A stretch of DNA of 64,000 nt from Eggerthellaceae bacterium (GTDB lineage: Bacteria > Actinomycetota > Coriobacteriia > Coriobacteriales > Eggerthellaceae): the NCBI GenBank assembly GCA_009782605.1, contig WRIR01000002.1, positions 113,561 through 177,560 of the forward strand, written 5' to 3'. Below the pieces are notes generated by a model. It ran no database searches. It saw nothing but the letters and a program-made list of their open reading frames with translations, and was not told the origin of the DNA. Positions 41,456-52,300 of this stretch are shown here, in pieces (positions within the stretch are counted from its first letter, which is position 1; every line of letters starts with the position of its first letter). Position numbers and translations under genes: made by a program.

Positions 41456-42592
41456 TTACTCTAGTGAATCTACCAACTTAGCAGCACACAATTGGAAGGT
41501 CTCCCATAGTTCTTCTCGCCTTGCTGCAATTCGAGCTGACAGTAAAGTTTCGTTTGTAATAAAAAACTTGAGTTTCTCGATCATCCCATCTGCAATGCTA
41601 TGTAAATCCTGTATATTTTCTGCCTTTGTAGGAACTTTGCACAAAAAATCATCATTCCCGAAATAATCAAAAGGCATACCACGCCGAGCTTGTATTCCGA
41701 GAAATGCAGAAGGTATGTCGAATGAAAAAAAAGGCAGCCATCCATGTAAGCGTCTTCCGAAAGCAAAACGACAATTATCGTACCGTCCGGGCATAGAGTC
41801 ACTATTCTCGGAGCCCCATTTGCGTATGGTTGTGGAAAGTTTTGAAAACGGATACGAGTCCTTGTCTTTTGAAAGCGCTTCATAGTAATCAATCAGTATG
41901 CTTTCAAGCGTGGAATCCCGCTGTAGTAAGTTAAAATTCCGGAGCATATCTAAGCTTGTGTCATTGTTAGCACAATTCGACATCAAAACACATTGAAGAC
42001 CCTCTGATCTTGCGTAATCAACGAATCTCATGAATGGGTTTCGTAAGTACATGTTGCCATCAAAATAGTTATCAGGTATGTTGAGCACTACAATATCAGA
42101 CTTCTGGTGCTCCGATAGCTGACCTCGGAAGATTCTATCCATAAAGAGGGTTGCACACGGAGCAAAGAGCGGATTTGAGGTGGGAGCGATTTTCTTAATA
42201 TTCTCAATCTCTATCCGTGCTCGTGTTGAAATAAATCTGCTTCGAGTAAGTATTTCCGTTGATAACTTCCGCTGTTTTTCATCCGGTTCATGCAATATCC
42301 CAGAAGACCACACATGAAACTTGATTCCATAACCATCAAGCATCTTTAATGAGGCATCATTGATTACCTTTTCATATAGGATTCTAGCACCCGCAGTGCC
42401 CACAAGAATGCCTCCTGGGCCGATTATCAGATTCTTAGATTTCCTAATAAAATTCTCGTCAAGGACTCTATTTGTTGGAGATAGAATCAGTTCAACTTTA
42501 TCTGAAAAATATTCTTTTGTGACTGTGTACAACAGCACATCGCCCAGATTAAACGTATTATACCCAGGTGCAACCCAAACTGCATTTTTCAT
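41456..42592 (-). CDS. Polysaccharide pyruvyl transferase family protein (divergent)
   Basis: The 378-residue protein opens MKNAVWVAPGYNTFNLGDVLLY, and has LIIGPGGILVGTAGARIL, RFISTRARIEIENIK, DIVVLNIPDNYF and the late CRFAFGRRLHGWLPFFSFDIPSAFLG with the Arg/His pattern of this family. Its start overlaps the small ORF upstream by 4 bp. The third such protein in a row here; each probably acts on a different glycan residue, which is inference. Confidence 0.8.
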   Translation of the reverse strand: MKNAVWVAPGYNTFNLGDVLLYTVTKEYFSDKVELILSPTNRVLDENFIRKSKNLIIGPGGILVGTAGARILYEKVINDASLKMLDGYGIKFHVWSSGILHEPDEKQRKLSTEILTRSRFISTRARIEIENIKKIAPTSNPLFAPCATLFMDRIFRGQLSEHQKSDIVVLNIPDNYFDGNMYLRNPFMRFVDYARSEGLQCVLMSNCANNDTSLDMLRNFNLLQRDSTLESILIDYYEALSKDKDSYPFSKLSTTIRKWGSENSDSMPGRYDNCRFAFGRRLHGWLPFFSFDIPSAFLGIQARRGMPFDYFGNDDFLCKVPTKAENIQDLHSIADGMIEKLKFFITNETLLSARIAARREELWETFQLCAAKLVDSLE

Positions 42593-42768
42593 TTTTTCAA
42601 AGCTCCAATACAGGTTCCAACAGCAATGTCGAATCGTTTCCTAGTCTTGTCACTGAAACATAAAGCTATTTGTTGCACTTCGATCCCTTCTCTCTTATAG
42701 TTTCGATTGACTAACCCTACCGGCAGTCTATTTGGTGGCTCTTGTGATATTTCTCCTTGCTCTTTCAT
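42589..42768 (-). CDS. Possible small ORF between glycosyltransferase and pyruvyl transferase
   Basis: From an ATG at 42768 it encodes 59 residues (MKEQGEISQEPPNRLPVG and on to IAVGTCIGALKK). A TTG at 42792 is a longer alternative that overlaps the upstream stop. The stop overlaps the next start as ATGA. No ribosome site is clear and no family is recognised. Confidence 0.35.
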   Translation of the reverse strand: MKEQGEISQEPPNRLPVGLVNRNYKREGIEVQQIALCFSDKTRKRFDIAVGTCIGALKK

Positions 42769-42788
42769 GGAGATTGACTTCGAAATTA

Positions 42789-44357
42789 TCAATCTCTGTT
42801 TCTATGTTTAGAATATAGTTCATCATACTGACCTTGAACCTCAAGGAGTCGCCGCTCAATTGCAGCATTTATCCCCTCTAATGCCCCGATTGCAGATTTG
42901 TCTTCCTGATTAATCTCTACCGTTATACCAGAATATGTTAACTCTATTTTATCTTTCATTTTCATAGCTACCTCCCTTAATAAGCTGTTCTTGCTCAATA
43001 GATATATATACTCGCTCTTTTTTTTATTAAAAATCCCTTCCTGATGACTCAGCGTTATCTGTATCGGAACAAGGTAGCCTTTCATTGAGTGCTCAAAAAA
43101 TGAGCATCCATTGTCGTAGTTGAGGAAGATGAAAAAGCTATCCTGACTAGAGGAAAGAAATTGTGATACGATATCGTTCCTGTTATCTTCGGTGATTTTG
43201 CCTATAATTGTTGCAGTGAGTTCAGATTTTCCAGTAATTTCTTCCTGATAGCTCAAGGGAGGGAAAGTTTTAATTAATTCCTTCATTAAACCTTGAGAAG
43301 CATCTCCGATAAAGACATAGCGAAGATCATTTTTAATGGATAATAAATATGAGACTACTACATAATATTTGTGGATCATGGAATAGTTCTTTTCGATACC
43401 GCAGCCAATGCGGATGCTGTTCTTTACATTTTTTTCAAGCGCTAATGTAGATGTGGAGCTCGCAACTAATACGGTATTTATTTCCTCTAATATAAAGGGA
43501 AGAAATTCCGAAGGCAGAAGCCGAGGAAGCATGGTAGCACCAGGAAACCAATTAGCATATAATCCGTGAATGTCAGAAGGATGAGGCTTAATAAATAACT
43601 TTTTCTCCCCTGCAAAGTAATCAACAAGAAGCTGATACATCAACTTCTGTTCTTCATATCTCATCATATTTAGATTAATATAATGTTGAGTTAGCAATAT
43701 TGTTGAGTTCTTCACTTCAAAAGACTCGAAACCACTATCCTCATGCCTAAACAGAAACAGGTTTGCAAGCTTCCGTATCTCCGTTCTATTGAGTTGTGAT
43801 AATAATTCCGTAACAGAGAAATGAATGTCTTTCTGATTCAAGTAATCTGAATCTTGCAATGCCAAATCACCATAACGGTTGTCAACAAGCAACGAATTCC
43901 CATATAAGCCCAAAGCCTCGGCTATTGCCCCTCTTGCGGGATTAACATAGCATACGTCTTTGGCAAGCTCTTTATGCCGAGAAAGGCGTCCGGAAGCATC
44001 TTCGAAATAATTATACTTTAAGCTATTTATCACAAGGTATGCGCCAAATGCATAATGATCGACAGCTACATATATTTCATCAAAAAAACCAATCTCTATA
44101 GGAAGGTCGTTATCATAAAATTCTTTAATATGTGAAAGGTTTTCCTTTAACGACTTATCTTTACTTACAGAGGGTTCATCATACAGGAAAACCTGTTCAA
44201 AAACCCCTGCATCAGAAAAGTACTTTTGAAATGATCTGCTCTCATTAATTCGCTCAGGAATAAGCAACACTGCCTTGTCGTTTTGCCTATAGAAGTGCTT
44301 GTGCAAGACAAAGCAAAGAAAGTGGTATGCGGTTACCCCGTAATATAGAATCTTCAT
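42789..44357 (-). CDS. GT52-like (sialyltransferase/polysialyltransferase-type) glycosyltransferase
   Basis: The 522-residue protein begins MKILYYGVTAYHFLCFVLHKHFY and has IYVAVDHYAFGAYLVINSLKYNYFEDASGRLS, KKLFIKPHPSDIHGLY, PRLLPSEFLPFIL and VLVASSTSTLALEK. The KPHPSD and later S/T-rich motif recall bacterial sialyltransferases of the GT52/polysialyltransferase group, which use CMP-activated nonulosonic acids. NeuA- and NeuB-like genes in the same operon support this. The last 130 residues have no clear family. DNA is markedly AT-rich. Confidence 0.7.
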   Translation of the reverse strand: MKILYYGVTAYHFLCFVLHKHFYRQNDKAVLLIPERINESRSFQKYFSDAGVFEQVFLYDEPSVSKDKSLKENLSHIKEFYDNDLPIEIGFFDEIYVAVDHYAFGAYLVINSLKYNYFEDASGRLSRHKELAKDVCYVNPARGAIAEALGLYGNSLLVDNRYGDLALQDSDYLNQKDIHFSVTELLSQLNRTEIRKLANLFLFRHEDSGFESFEVKNSTILLTQHYINLNMMRYEEQKLMYQLLVDYFAGEKKLFIKPHPSDIHGLYANWFPGATMLPRLLPSEFLPFILEEINTVLVASSTSTLALEKNVKNSIRIGCGIEKNYSMIHKYYVVVSYLLSIKNDLRYVFIGDASQGLMKELIKTFPPLSYQEEITGKSELTATIIGKITEDNRNDIVSQFLSSSQDSFFIFLNYDNGCSFFEHSMKGYLVPIQITLSHQEGIFNKKKSEYIYLLSKNSLLREVAMKMKDKIELTYSGITVEINQEDKSAIGALEGINAAIERRLLEVQGQYDELYSKHRNRD

Positions 44358-44358
44358 T

Positions 44359-46413
44359 TTAAGCTCCTTTGCAGTCTAGATGATTCTCTAAACTGCAAAA
44401 ATCAGAGAGCTTTTCTATTTTGCCAGTTCCTGACACCTCTTTTTCTAGAAACTGTGGATATACAAATGAACCGATTTCTTTTAACAACAACTTGTCATTC
44501 ATAAGTCTTTTCAGCATTGCAAAAGCATCTCCAGAGCTTATCTTGTTTAACGCAGGATCGCCCTTTGTCCGTTGAATATACTCGTTAATAAAATCATTTT
44601 CGCCTCTATGTATATCACGTATCTTTGAATAATTCTCTATTTCAGGAATACTGAAATAGAAATAACCACCATCTTTTTCGTCGCCAAACCCACGAAATGA
44701 AGGAACGGGTGCTGCGGCAAGAATAATCTCAGCAACAGCCGACATCTTTGATCTATTTTTTCGAAAATAGTCAGCATGTTCTTTATTCGTTGTCTCAGAA
44801 AAAGCATATGAGCTGAGAAGGCCCTGGTATGCAATAGCGGCATCAAAATCTTTTCCCCCTGAAACATTCCCGAACAAGATTCCAGACACCCTGCAATCGA
44901 GCCCCCATACTTCTTTGAGCAGCTTCCTCAAAGAAATTGCCCCAGTTCCTCTCCATCCTATATCAACAATGGCTACATGCTTACTATTGCTTACGATTGA
45001 CAAAAAATACTCTCGCAAGATCCCATCATCCTTGCTACATCTTTCAAAAAAAGTATTCCTGTTATCTATAAAAAATTGCCTGAAGATCTGAATATTCTTA
45101 TCAGTAATCAACTGCTCCCCATCACTGGTAGCTACCCAAAGCTCCGATAACGACTCTAGGGAAAGCCAGACAAGAGCCTCATCTAGCGCAACCCTTTTGC
45201 CGCTTGAATAATAACGCCTGAGAAAATAATGATTAAAACATTCGTCGAGGTAATGCTCGGGCATATTCGTTAACATCGCACTTCGCGACCAATAAACGTA
45301 ATCTGCAGGTATATCACTGTACAATTGCTCAAAGATCTCTTTCAAGAAATAACCATCCCTCGAAAGAAAAAGAACCTTGTCAACTTGCTGATCAATACAA
45401 TACTTGTATATGTAGTTCACATATCCTAACACCATAAAGCCACCGTATTTGAAACCATATTTCCACATGGTTGTATCCCTATTTGGGTATTCATTGCATG
45501 AATAGCTATTGTTGAGAAAATTTTGTACTACTGCATTCCAAGAAGATCCGACGAGCCCTCCCTCCCCGAAGTTCGTGATGGGCCTACAACAAACTCTATA
45601 ATAGTAGTTATCCCACCCTGCAAGTTCAGAGCCCGCTACATCAGTTTCCTTATTGTCTCCAATATGAATAATTTTCAGAGATTTTTCTATGTCCTCGCCA
45701 AAAAAATAAGTAGAGTTGATATATTGAAAAAGTTTTCCATCATATTTATTAAGCCCATAATCACAGCTTACAAAAAGCTTCTCGTGGCCAACATACCCAC
45801 AACTCGTAAGGATTTCAGTCAGCATATCGGCAGGGTAATACATGTTAGAAACAAGAATGACTCGTTTTCCTTCCTGTATCAGTGCATCATAGGCAGCCTT
45901 CATATAAGGGTTTGCGTAACAAAACCTCAACTCAGTTTCAAGCTCAAACTTAGCGCATCGAGCAGGGTCGAGTCCGGTAGTCTCCCAAAGTTTCTCATAT
46001 ATATCGATAATCGTTACCTCTCTATTTCCTTCTTTTGATAGCTTAATATCTCTGATCTCTTTCTCCGCTTTCATGCGAAGCTCTTTGAAGTTCGAGTAAT
46101 TCAACTCTGAACTCAGAAGTGTGAACAAATCCGCTGGATTCGTGAAGGGTCTAAAAATAAGCGTGTCGAAAACATCAAAGGAGATAACATCGTAACGAAT
46201 TAGCTTTCTCATAAGACCTCCTAGCTTGCTATGAGGTTCTTTTCCCGCAGGCTTTCCCACAGGCTTTCCCGCAGGCTTTCTTTCCCCCCTCCCATCTCTC
46301 TCTAGAAAACCAAATTTTTCCAAGGATTTGATGAGAGAAGCTCGCAAGCCGTGTTTATTTGCATATCTAAGGAACCTGACTGCTGGGTTTTTCTTGACTG
46401 TATTTATCATCAA
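44359..46413 (-). CDS. HAD-like hydrolase of the large glycan-cluster type (COG5610-like)
   Basis: The 684-residue protein has a HAD motif I (VISFDVFDTLIFRP), motif II (VILVSNMYYPADML) and motif IV (LKIIHIGDNKETDVAGSELAG) in its first 280 residues, followed by a large domain with VDKVLFLSRDGYFLKEIF, YVYWSRSAML and VAIVDIGWRGTGAISLRKLL. This two-part layout recurs next to glycosyltransferases. A short repeat GKPVGKPAGK lies near residue 50. The same layout occurs in the protein at 59812. Function is unproven. Confidence 0.78.
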   Translation of the reverse strand: MMINTVKKNPAVRFLRYANKHGLRASLIKSLEKFGFLERDGRGERKPAGKPVGKPAGKEPHSKLGGLMRKLIRYDVISFDVFDTLIFRPFTNPADLFTLLSSELNYSNFKELRMKAEKEIRDIKLSKEGNREVTIIDIYEKLWETTGLDPARCAKFELETELRFCYANPYMKAAYDALIQEGKRVILVSNMYYPADMLTEILTSCGYVGHEKLFVSCDYGLNKYDGKLFQYINSTYFFGEDIEKSLKIIHIGDNKETDVAGSELAGWDNYYYRVCCRPITNFGEGGLVGSSWNAVVQNFLNNSYSCNEYPNRDTTMWKYGFKYGGFMVLGYVNYIYKYCIDQQVDKVLFLSRDGYFLKEIFEQLYSDIPADYVYWSRSAMLTNMPEHYLDECFNHYFLRRYYSSGKRVALDEALVWLSLESLSELWVATSDGEQLITDKNIQIFRQFFIDNRNTFFERCSKDDGILREYFLSIVSNSKHVAIVDIGWRGTGAISLRKLLKEVWGLDCRVSGILFGNVSGGKDFDAAIAYQGLLSSYAFSETTNKEHADYFRKNRSKMSAVAEIILAAAPVPSFRGFGDEKDGGYFYFSIPEIENYSKIRDIHRGENDFINEYIQRTKGDPALNKISSGDAFAMLKRLMNDKLLLKEIGSFVYPQFLEKEVSGTGKIEKLSDFCSLENHLDCKGA

Positions 46414-46485
46414 TTGCTCCTATTCTGCCTCAATCTTACAAATGTTAACTGCTCCTTAATTATTTTTTCCTGTTTTCATCTGCCC

Positions 46486-48420
46486 CTAGTTTGCCGACGC
46501 AACAAGCTCCGCTATCTCTCTGATGACCCCCTTGCCACCTTGAGCATGAGCCTTGTATTGCGCAATCGACAGCACTTCTGGTTGGGCATCTGCCGGGACA
46601 CAGGAAATACCTACGTGCAACAAAAGCTCTACATCGTTGATATCGTCACCAATATAGAGAACTTCATTGAGTGCAACGCCTTCTTGCTTGCAGATGCCAA
46701 CGGTGGCGGCAAGTTTGTCCATACACCCCAACTCAAGAAAATCGACCTTTAGCTTTTCAGCGCGTCGCCGTACAATATCGCTATCTTCACCGGTGATAAT
46801 GCCGACTTTTATGCCTTTTTCACGTAGGAGCTGGAAGCCCATCCCGTCGCGGGCATTGAACCTCTTCGACTTTTCACCCGATTCGGTGTAGTACATTCCA
46901 CCGTCGGTAAGACAGCCGTCACAGTCAGTTAAAAAGATTCTGACTTTAGAGAAATCGGGTATTATTGCTATCTGTCTTCTTAATAAAGCCTCGACAATAA
47001 TCCAGTCCGCTGGCTCATCGATCTCAAAGGCTGCCTCAGCAGGCATGACCGACAAACCAAGATGTCCGGAAACACGATTCTTGCTCTCCAACAACCTCTC
47101 CCGGCTTGTGATATAAAAGGCACCGTTCTCCCTATAGCAGCCGTCAAAATCCTGCCTACGCGGACGCATAAAAACATCGTAGTTAAGAGGATGGGCGCCA
47201 TCGTCTGACTCAACCCAGTAGAAGCCCTTATCCTCTACAACCGAAAGCACGCTGTCGACAGCAGGGTTCCCAAACCGTGAAAAGCCTTCTTCCAAATCTT
47301 GGGCGGTCAACAATGGCGAGGTTGCTTGGATGAGCACCATAGTACCGAACCCATGGTTTCTTGCATATTCAAGCATGGCGAGCTCAGTGGATGCGGCATG
47401 AGTTGCAGTCTCGGAACCCCTATCAAACACCTCCAGTTTCGCAAGCCCAAAGTTGTTCGCTGCCTCCTTTATCAGTTCGCTGTCGGTCGAAACGATTACT
47501 TTGTCTATCTGGGCACAGTCGTTTGCTGCCTTTGCCGCCCAATACAACAAAGGCTTGCCGCATATAGGCTTGATATTCTTAAGCGGTATGGACACGCTGC
47601 CGCCACGGGCGGGAATAAAGGCAATGGTGGCCTGTTTCGTATCAGGATCACTTTGACAATCTCGTCCATACCTATCCTCAAGGCGGACAATGTCGTCTTC
47701 CCCAAAATAGTCGCCAATTTGAACTTCGCAAACCACCAAAAGCTCTGAGTCTGAAGTGTTCGTAAGGCGATGTTTGTATCCCTTTGGAATAGATATCATA
47801 TCACCAGGGCCTACAGGCCTCTCGGAATCGCCTACCTGCACAAAGCCTTTTCCATGGACGATCGTCCAACACTCGTCACGATGTAGATGGCACTGCAGGG
47901 ACAATGCTTCATTGGGTCTTATATGAAGAACCTTTGAGTGATAATGATCCTGCAAAACAGTGGTCTTGTAGATACCCCAAGGTCGATTAAATACTTCGAA
48001 ATCTATAAGACTTTCATCAATTGACAAGAAATCGGAATTATCCAATGACACCTTCTCACAGCGCATCAGGAGGAATTGGAGCTGTTTTCTTGTCAGTATG
48101 CTTTTTAGACGCATATGTTTATCGACAATAGGTAAAAACTCGAACTTATTCGATTTGAAGGCATCTATTGCATCGTCTTCGCTTTGGTTTGAAAAGAGGT
48201 ACGTAAATTCTGATTGGTATACACCTTCATAGAATAAAGACGCGTCTATGTCGACACCAGCGAGAACCGCCCTGCGAATATCCCCGTCGGTCAAGGTTCC
48301 ACATACTCTATTATTATCATCTATGACTACAAGAAAGCCCTTCTTATTCTCGTTAATCTTCCTCAAAGCATCAAGGCAGCTCTCATCTTCGAGGACGGTA
48401 TACATTTCAATGCTCGGCAT
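46486..48420 (-). CDS. CBS-cupin-CMP-nonulosonate synthetase-HAD phosphatase fusion
   Basis: The 644-residue protein has four modules. Residues 1-118 are a CBS pair (LVVIDDNNRVCGTLTDGDIR). Residues 140-245 are a cupin like the tail of mannose-6-phosphate isomerases (HIRPNEALSLQCHLHRDECWTI; MISIPKGYKHRL). Residues 264-485 are a NeuA-type cytidylyltransferase (IAFIPARGGS; PLKNIKPICGKPLLYWA; FDGCYRENGAFYI). Residues 490-644 are a KdsC-like HAD (FLTDCDGCLTDGGMYY; GIITGEDS; YIGDDINDVELL). It should make CMP-activated ulosonic acid and remove the phosphate left by a phosphate-forming route. The usual RGGSKG is RGGSVS here. Confidence 0.85.
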   Translation of the reverse strand: MPSIEMYTVLEDESCLDALRKINENKKGFLVVIDDNNRVCGTLTDGDIRRAVLAGVDIDASLFYEGVYQSEFTYLFSNQSEDDAIDAFKSNKFEFLPIVDKHMRLKSILTRKQLQFLLMRCEKVSLDNSDFLSIDESLIDFEVFNRPWGIYKTTVLQDHYHSKVLHIRPNEALSLQCHLHRDECWTIVHGKGFVQVGDSERPVGPGDMISIPKGYKHRLTNTSDSELLVVCEVQIGDYFGEDDIVRLEDRYGRDCQSDPDTKQATIAFIPARGGSVSIPLKNIKPICGKPLLYWAAKAANDCAQIDKVIVSTDSELIKEAANNFGLAKLEVFDRGSETATHAASTELAMLEYARNHGFGTMVLIQATSPLLTAQDLEEGFSRFGNPAVDSVLSVVEDKGFYWVESDDGAHPLNYDVFMRPRRQDFDGCYRENGAFYITSRERLLESKNRVSGHLGLSVMPAEAAFEIDEPADWIIVEALLRRQIAIIPDFSKVRIFLTDCDGCLTDGGMYYTESGEKSKRFNARDGMGFQLLREKGIKVGIITGEDSDIVRRRAEKLKVDFLELGCMDKLAATVGICKQEGVALNEVLYIGDDINDVELLLHVGISCVPADAQPEVLSIAQYKAHAQGGKGVIREIAELVASAN

Positions 48421-48450
48421 GGCTACTCCGTAAGGCCCTGTATTGGCGAA

Positions 48451-49323
48451 TCAGCTTTTCCGGTACTTAAGCTTATCGCGCTGGATCTTTTCGATATCGA
48501 GTATCTCTTCGTCTTTGTGGACAAGCGCCTCAAAGACGCTTGAGAGATCTTTGACAAGCCGATGGACTTCGTCGGGCTCAAGAGACGCACCATGATCGGT
48601 TCCTTTCCACGCTTTGTTGTGGGTGTAGTGACGCTCGATTAGCTCGGCGCCGAGCACATAAGCCGCAATATCCACTGCGATACCCAGATGATGCCCGGAG
48701 AATCCTACCGCCTTTACCTGGCTGCCGTATGACTCGCGAAGACGCATAATCTCTAAGAGGCAAACATCGTGATAAGGAACGGGGTATCCGGAGGTACACG
48801 CAAAAACAACCAGGTCGCTGTTCCTCCCCTTTTGGGCAAAAAGCTCGACCAACGCCTTTTCTTCCTCCCGTGTTGTCATGCCAACAGATACCTGTATTTC
48901 CCCTGAATAGTTCTCACAAAGCCAAGAGAGCATCTCTTTGTTGTTGTTGCAGGCTGAGGGGATCTTGATAAACTCCGGTTTTATCGCAGCAATCTCTTGG
49001 GCCGATGTAAGATCCCAAACCGATGTTGAATACGTGATTCCGGCGGCTTCACACCATGTTTTCAGCTGGGCATGTTGTTCTTGAGAGAACTCCAAAGCCT
49101 CGCGATGGGCACCATAGGTCTCGCCATAGGAATTGGCTGGATTGGGATGGGGGGCCTTGTATTGTTCTTCGGTAAGCAATTCCTTGTTGCATCTTTTTTG
49201 GAACTTTATAGCATCCGCTTTGCAATAGTGAGCTGCCGTCTCGATCAGGTCTTTGGCAATGCCCATCTGCCCCATATGGTTACACCCGGCCTCGGCTATC
49301 ACATAGGCTTTTTTGAATTCCAT
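48451..49323 (-). CDS. NeuB-type nonulosonic acid synthase lacking the SAF domain
   Basis: The 290-residue protein has the NeuB barrel: AYVIAEAGCNHMGQM, KADAIKFQKR, STSVWDLTSAQ, FIKIPSACNNN, QVSVGMTTREEE, FACTSGYPVP and VGFSGHHLG with ELIERHYTHNKAWKGTDHGASLEPDE. It condenses PEP with a six-carbon amino sugar. It stops near residue 290, whereas family members continue for about 60 residues with an antifreeze-like (SAF) domain. AAGGAGG precedes the ATG and the gene overlaps the upstream one by 25 bp. Confidence 0.87.
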   Translation of the reverse strand: MEFKKAYVIAEAGCNHMGQMGIAKDLIETAAHYCKADAIKFQKRCNKELLTEEQYKAPHPNPANSYGETYGAHREALEFSQEQHAQLKTWCEAAGITYSTSVWDLTSAQEIAAIKPEFIKIPSACNNNKEMLSWLCENYSGEIQVSVGMTTREEEKALVELFAQKGRNSDLVVFACTSGYPVPYHDVCLLEIMRLRESYGSQVKAVGFSGHHLGIAVDIAAYVLGAELIERHYTHNKAWKGTDHGASLEPDEVHRLVKDLSSVFEALVHKDEEILDIEKIQRDKLKYRKS

Positions 49324-52300
49324 GCTGCCTCCTTTTCAATTACAAGCTGTTCTGTCTTGGTATTAAGGACTTCGTCGAGATTACATCGCTCAAATACCTC
49401 AAGTGCTCCACCTCGGGTCGCATTGAAAATAAGGTATCCGTTTTTCTCTGCGTATTCTCTTAAGCAGCCATAGGCATGCAGAGAGCGGCCTCGCATCATT
49501 TCCCCAAATTTTTCCAAGTAGTCATCCGAATCCTGGAAATACCTTTTGGCTTTTTGGTTTTCTAATTCGGCTATGTTGCCGACGCGATAATTATTGATAA
49601 AATGACCGGCGCCAGCATGGCTATTCGTGCAGTCAACACCCAGCAGATAGATTTCCGAAAAGCCCATATACATAGCTAGCTCTATCATGAAGGTCATCAC
49701 AGTTCCAAACGAAGGCACATAATAGGCCATCATATTCCCACGAACATAATATGATTCTTGATAGAGATCATACACATACGTAGCTTTTTCAGGTTTCGTG
49801 GAAAACAGCTTGTATACCGTTCTAGAAACAAACAGTTTAATACCGCAATTTGCCAACTCCTTGGAACTAGTTCTGGCCAAAACCCGTTCAGATAGACACA
49901 AAAAATCAGGTCGCCAATCAGTTAGGTCGAATGCTTTGTAAATAAAATTACATCCAAAGCATACCTCGCCTTTTAGCTTATCCAAATCACTTACAGCTAA
50001 GCTCGGTCCATTGCCTATCAAAAAGCAACGTTTGCCATAGAATTGATTTTTATATGAAGCTAGTTCCTTGCTGTTTTTTGAAAAGAATATACTGTGGCTC
50101 CCAAATAGGTCCAAGGCTTTAGCTTTCACCTTCCGCTTCAATGCAATTATTTTTTTACTATCTCTTGTTCGTTGAGGTAGAATCATGTCAGGGTCGATAA
50201 TCTGCGTCAGCGTTCTGGTCGAACAGTCAGAACCATCCCAACAGTTAAACTTTTCATTGAATGCTTTGTATTTTTCATCATACGTGAAGCTTTCCGCTTG
50301 GCTTAGTACCGTCGATATCACTTCCTTCTCGGTATGCGCAATTACTCCTGGCAGTTCTCCTGAAGGGAAGTAAAGGCCATTGCCATCGCTTTCGTACTTT
50401 TCAAGATCGTACATATATAAGATTATGGGTCGCCTTAGATTGGCATAGTCGAATATGGCTCCAGAGTAATCAGAAATCATTAAATCGCTGACAATATAAA
50501 GCTCATTTACATCGCTTATTCCTGATACATCGAAAATAGAATCATAAAGCGAGGTGAAATCGATTGGATTGAGCTCCTGGTGATGAACTCGAAGCAATAG
50601 AATATATTCTTCGCCCAGCGCTTTGTGAAGCTTGGCTAAATCCAAATGGCTATCGAATACGCGCTTGCCGCTGCCTTGACGATTATATGATCGCCATGTT
50701 GGCGCATACAATACAACTTTTTTATGCAGAGGGATGTTCAGCCGCATTTTCGTCTGTAAAACATCCTTTTGAGTATGCGTAAACAAAAAGTCGTTTCGTG
50801 GATACCCTGTCTCTACCATAGCGACTTTTTTCTTTTGATAGTTGAGGTTATAGGTAGATGCCATAATGTCCGTAAATGCCGGACTTGGGGAAAGTAATTT
50901 TGTTAGCCTCTTGCCAGACTTTGAATAAATTTTTATCATCTGCTTTCTCGTTTTAACTCCATTATACTTGTCTGAAAAGTCGCATCCTATACGCTTTAGG
51001 GGTTTGTCGTGCCGGGTGTAAATAAGGCTTTGGTGTTTTCTGGGCTTTATGTATTCCGGAAAACCTGCATTCGAAATAAAGTAAGTTGTCTGGGCGCAAG
51101 CTTTCAAATAAGCATAGCTTCCTTTCTTGACAATCCTTGTGTTTTGATTCTTTTCAAGATGCTTGAACTCAAGGGGTTGCTTAAAAGACCAAACAAACTT
51201 GAACCCGGCATACTTATCGTCTTTTAACATTTGCTCATAGAGCGCTTTTGGATTGCATTTATAGCTATCGCCGCAGTACGACTCAAACAAAACAGTTTTT
51301 ACATTCTGCTTATATTTAAAGCAGTAGCATGAGAACCAGAACTTTTTATGAACAGTTCTTAGAGCATTTGATAATCGTGGGGTTCTTTCAAGGCCATTGC
51401 GGACAGCGGCTCGAACACGCGCTTTAATGTTGCGCTTCGGTGGCTGCTTCGATGGCTCTTCTATTCTAAAGACCTGACTGTATACTGCAGCGATATCCTC
51501 CTTTGTAAAGACAACAAACTCATTCTCTACCCTGTGAATCATCCCTGCCAAGGTATTGGCTATACCGTCGTACTGTGCTTGTGGGTGTGAATGCCCTAAA
51601 AGTGTATATATATCCAGTAAAAGGGCTTTGAAATTACTGCTTCCTTTTATCTGCAATTGTCTTCTATATTCAACAAGCATATTGCTCAGGTCATCCAGGC
51701 CTTGCAAGGGTATTGCGTCTTCTTCTGTTGTCAATTTGCCGTTCCGAATTTTTTCCTTCATGCGATCGTAAACAAAAGGGAGGCACAAGGTGACACCCTG
51801 CTCAATCGGAATGCCAACGTTCTCGGCCAAAGACCTACCTAGGGTATAGGAGATATTGTCCCCGCAAAGACTAACGGCCTTTCCTAAAAAATTTGCGCCA
51901 TCTAACAAGCTATTTGGGATAGGTGCATCCTTCAGCAAAGACGTGCTCGTGCGTCGTCTAAGCTGCCTGAGCTTAATTGTTTTATCATGAAGGGATAAAT
52001 CAAGAATGCCATAGAGCCTACTGTCTAATATTACATAGTCGGGCAAAAGACAATCGCTTTCGAGAATATGTGAAACGTTGTCGCGGATGATTGATGCCCA
52101 AGTCGTTGACTCACAGCCAAACTGCGCCACAGTGGGTATTGCAATGTGCTTTACATGCGAGAACTTTAGTTCTTGGGACAAGAAGTCTTCATTAGGGTCT
52201 AAGGCGCTGAATGCCTTTATGGCTTTTGCGGCATTTATCGTGCTTCCCTGTCCAAGCGAAACAACAGTATCGCAACCGGATCCTAAAAACTGAGAAACGC

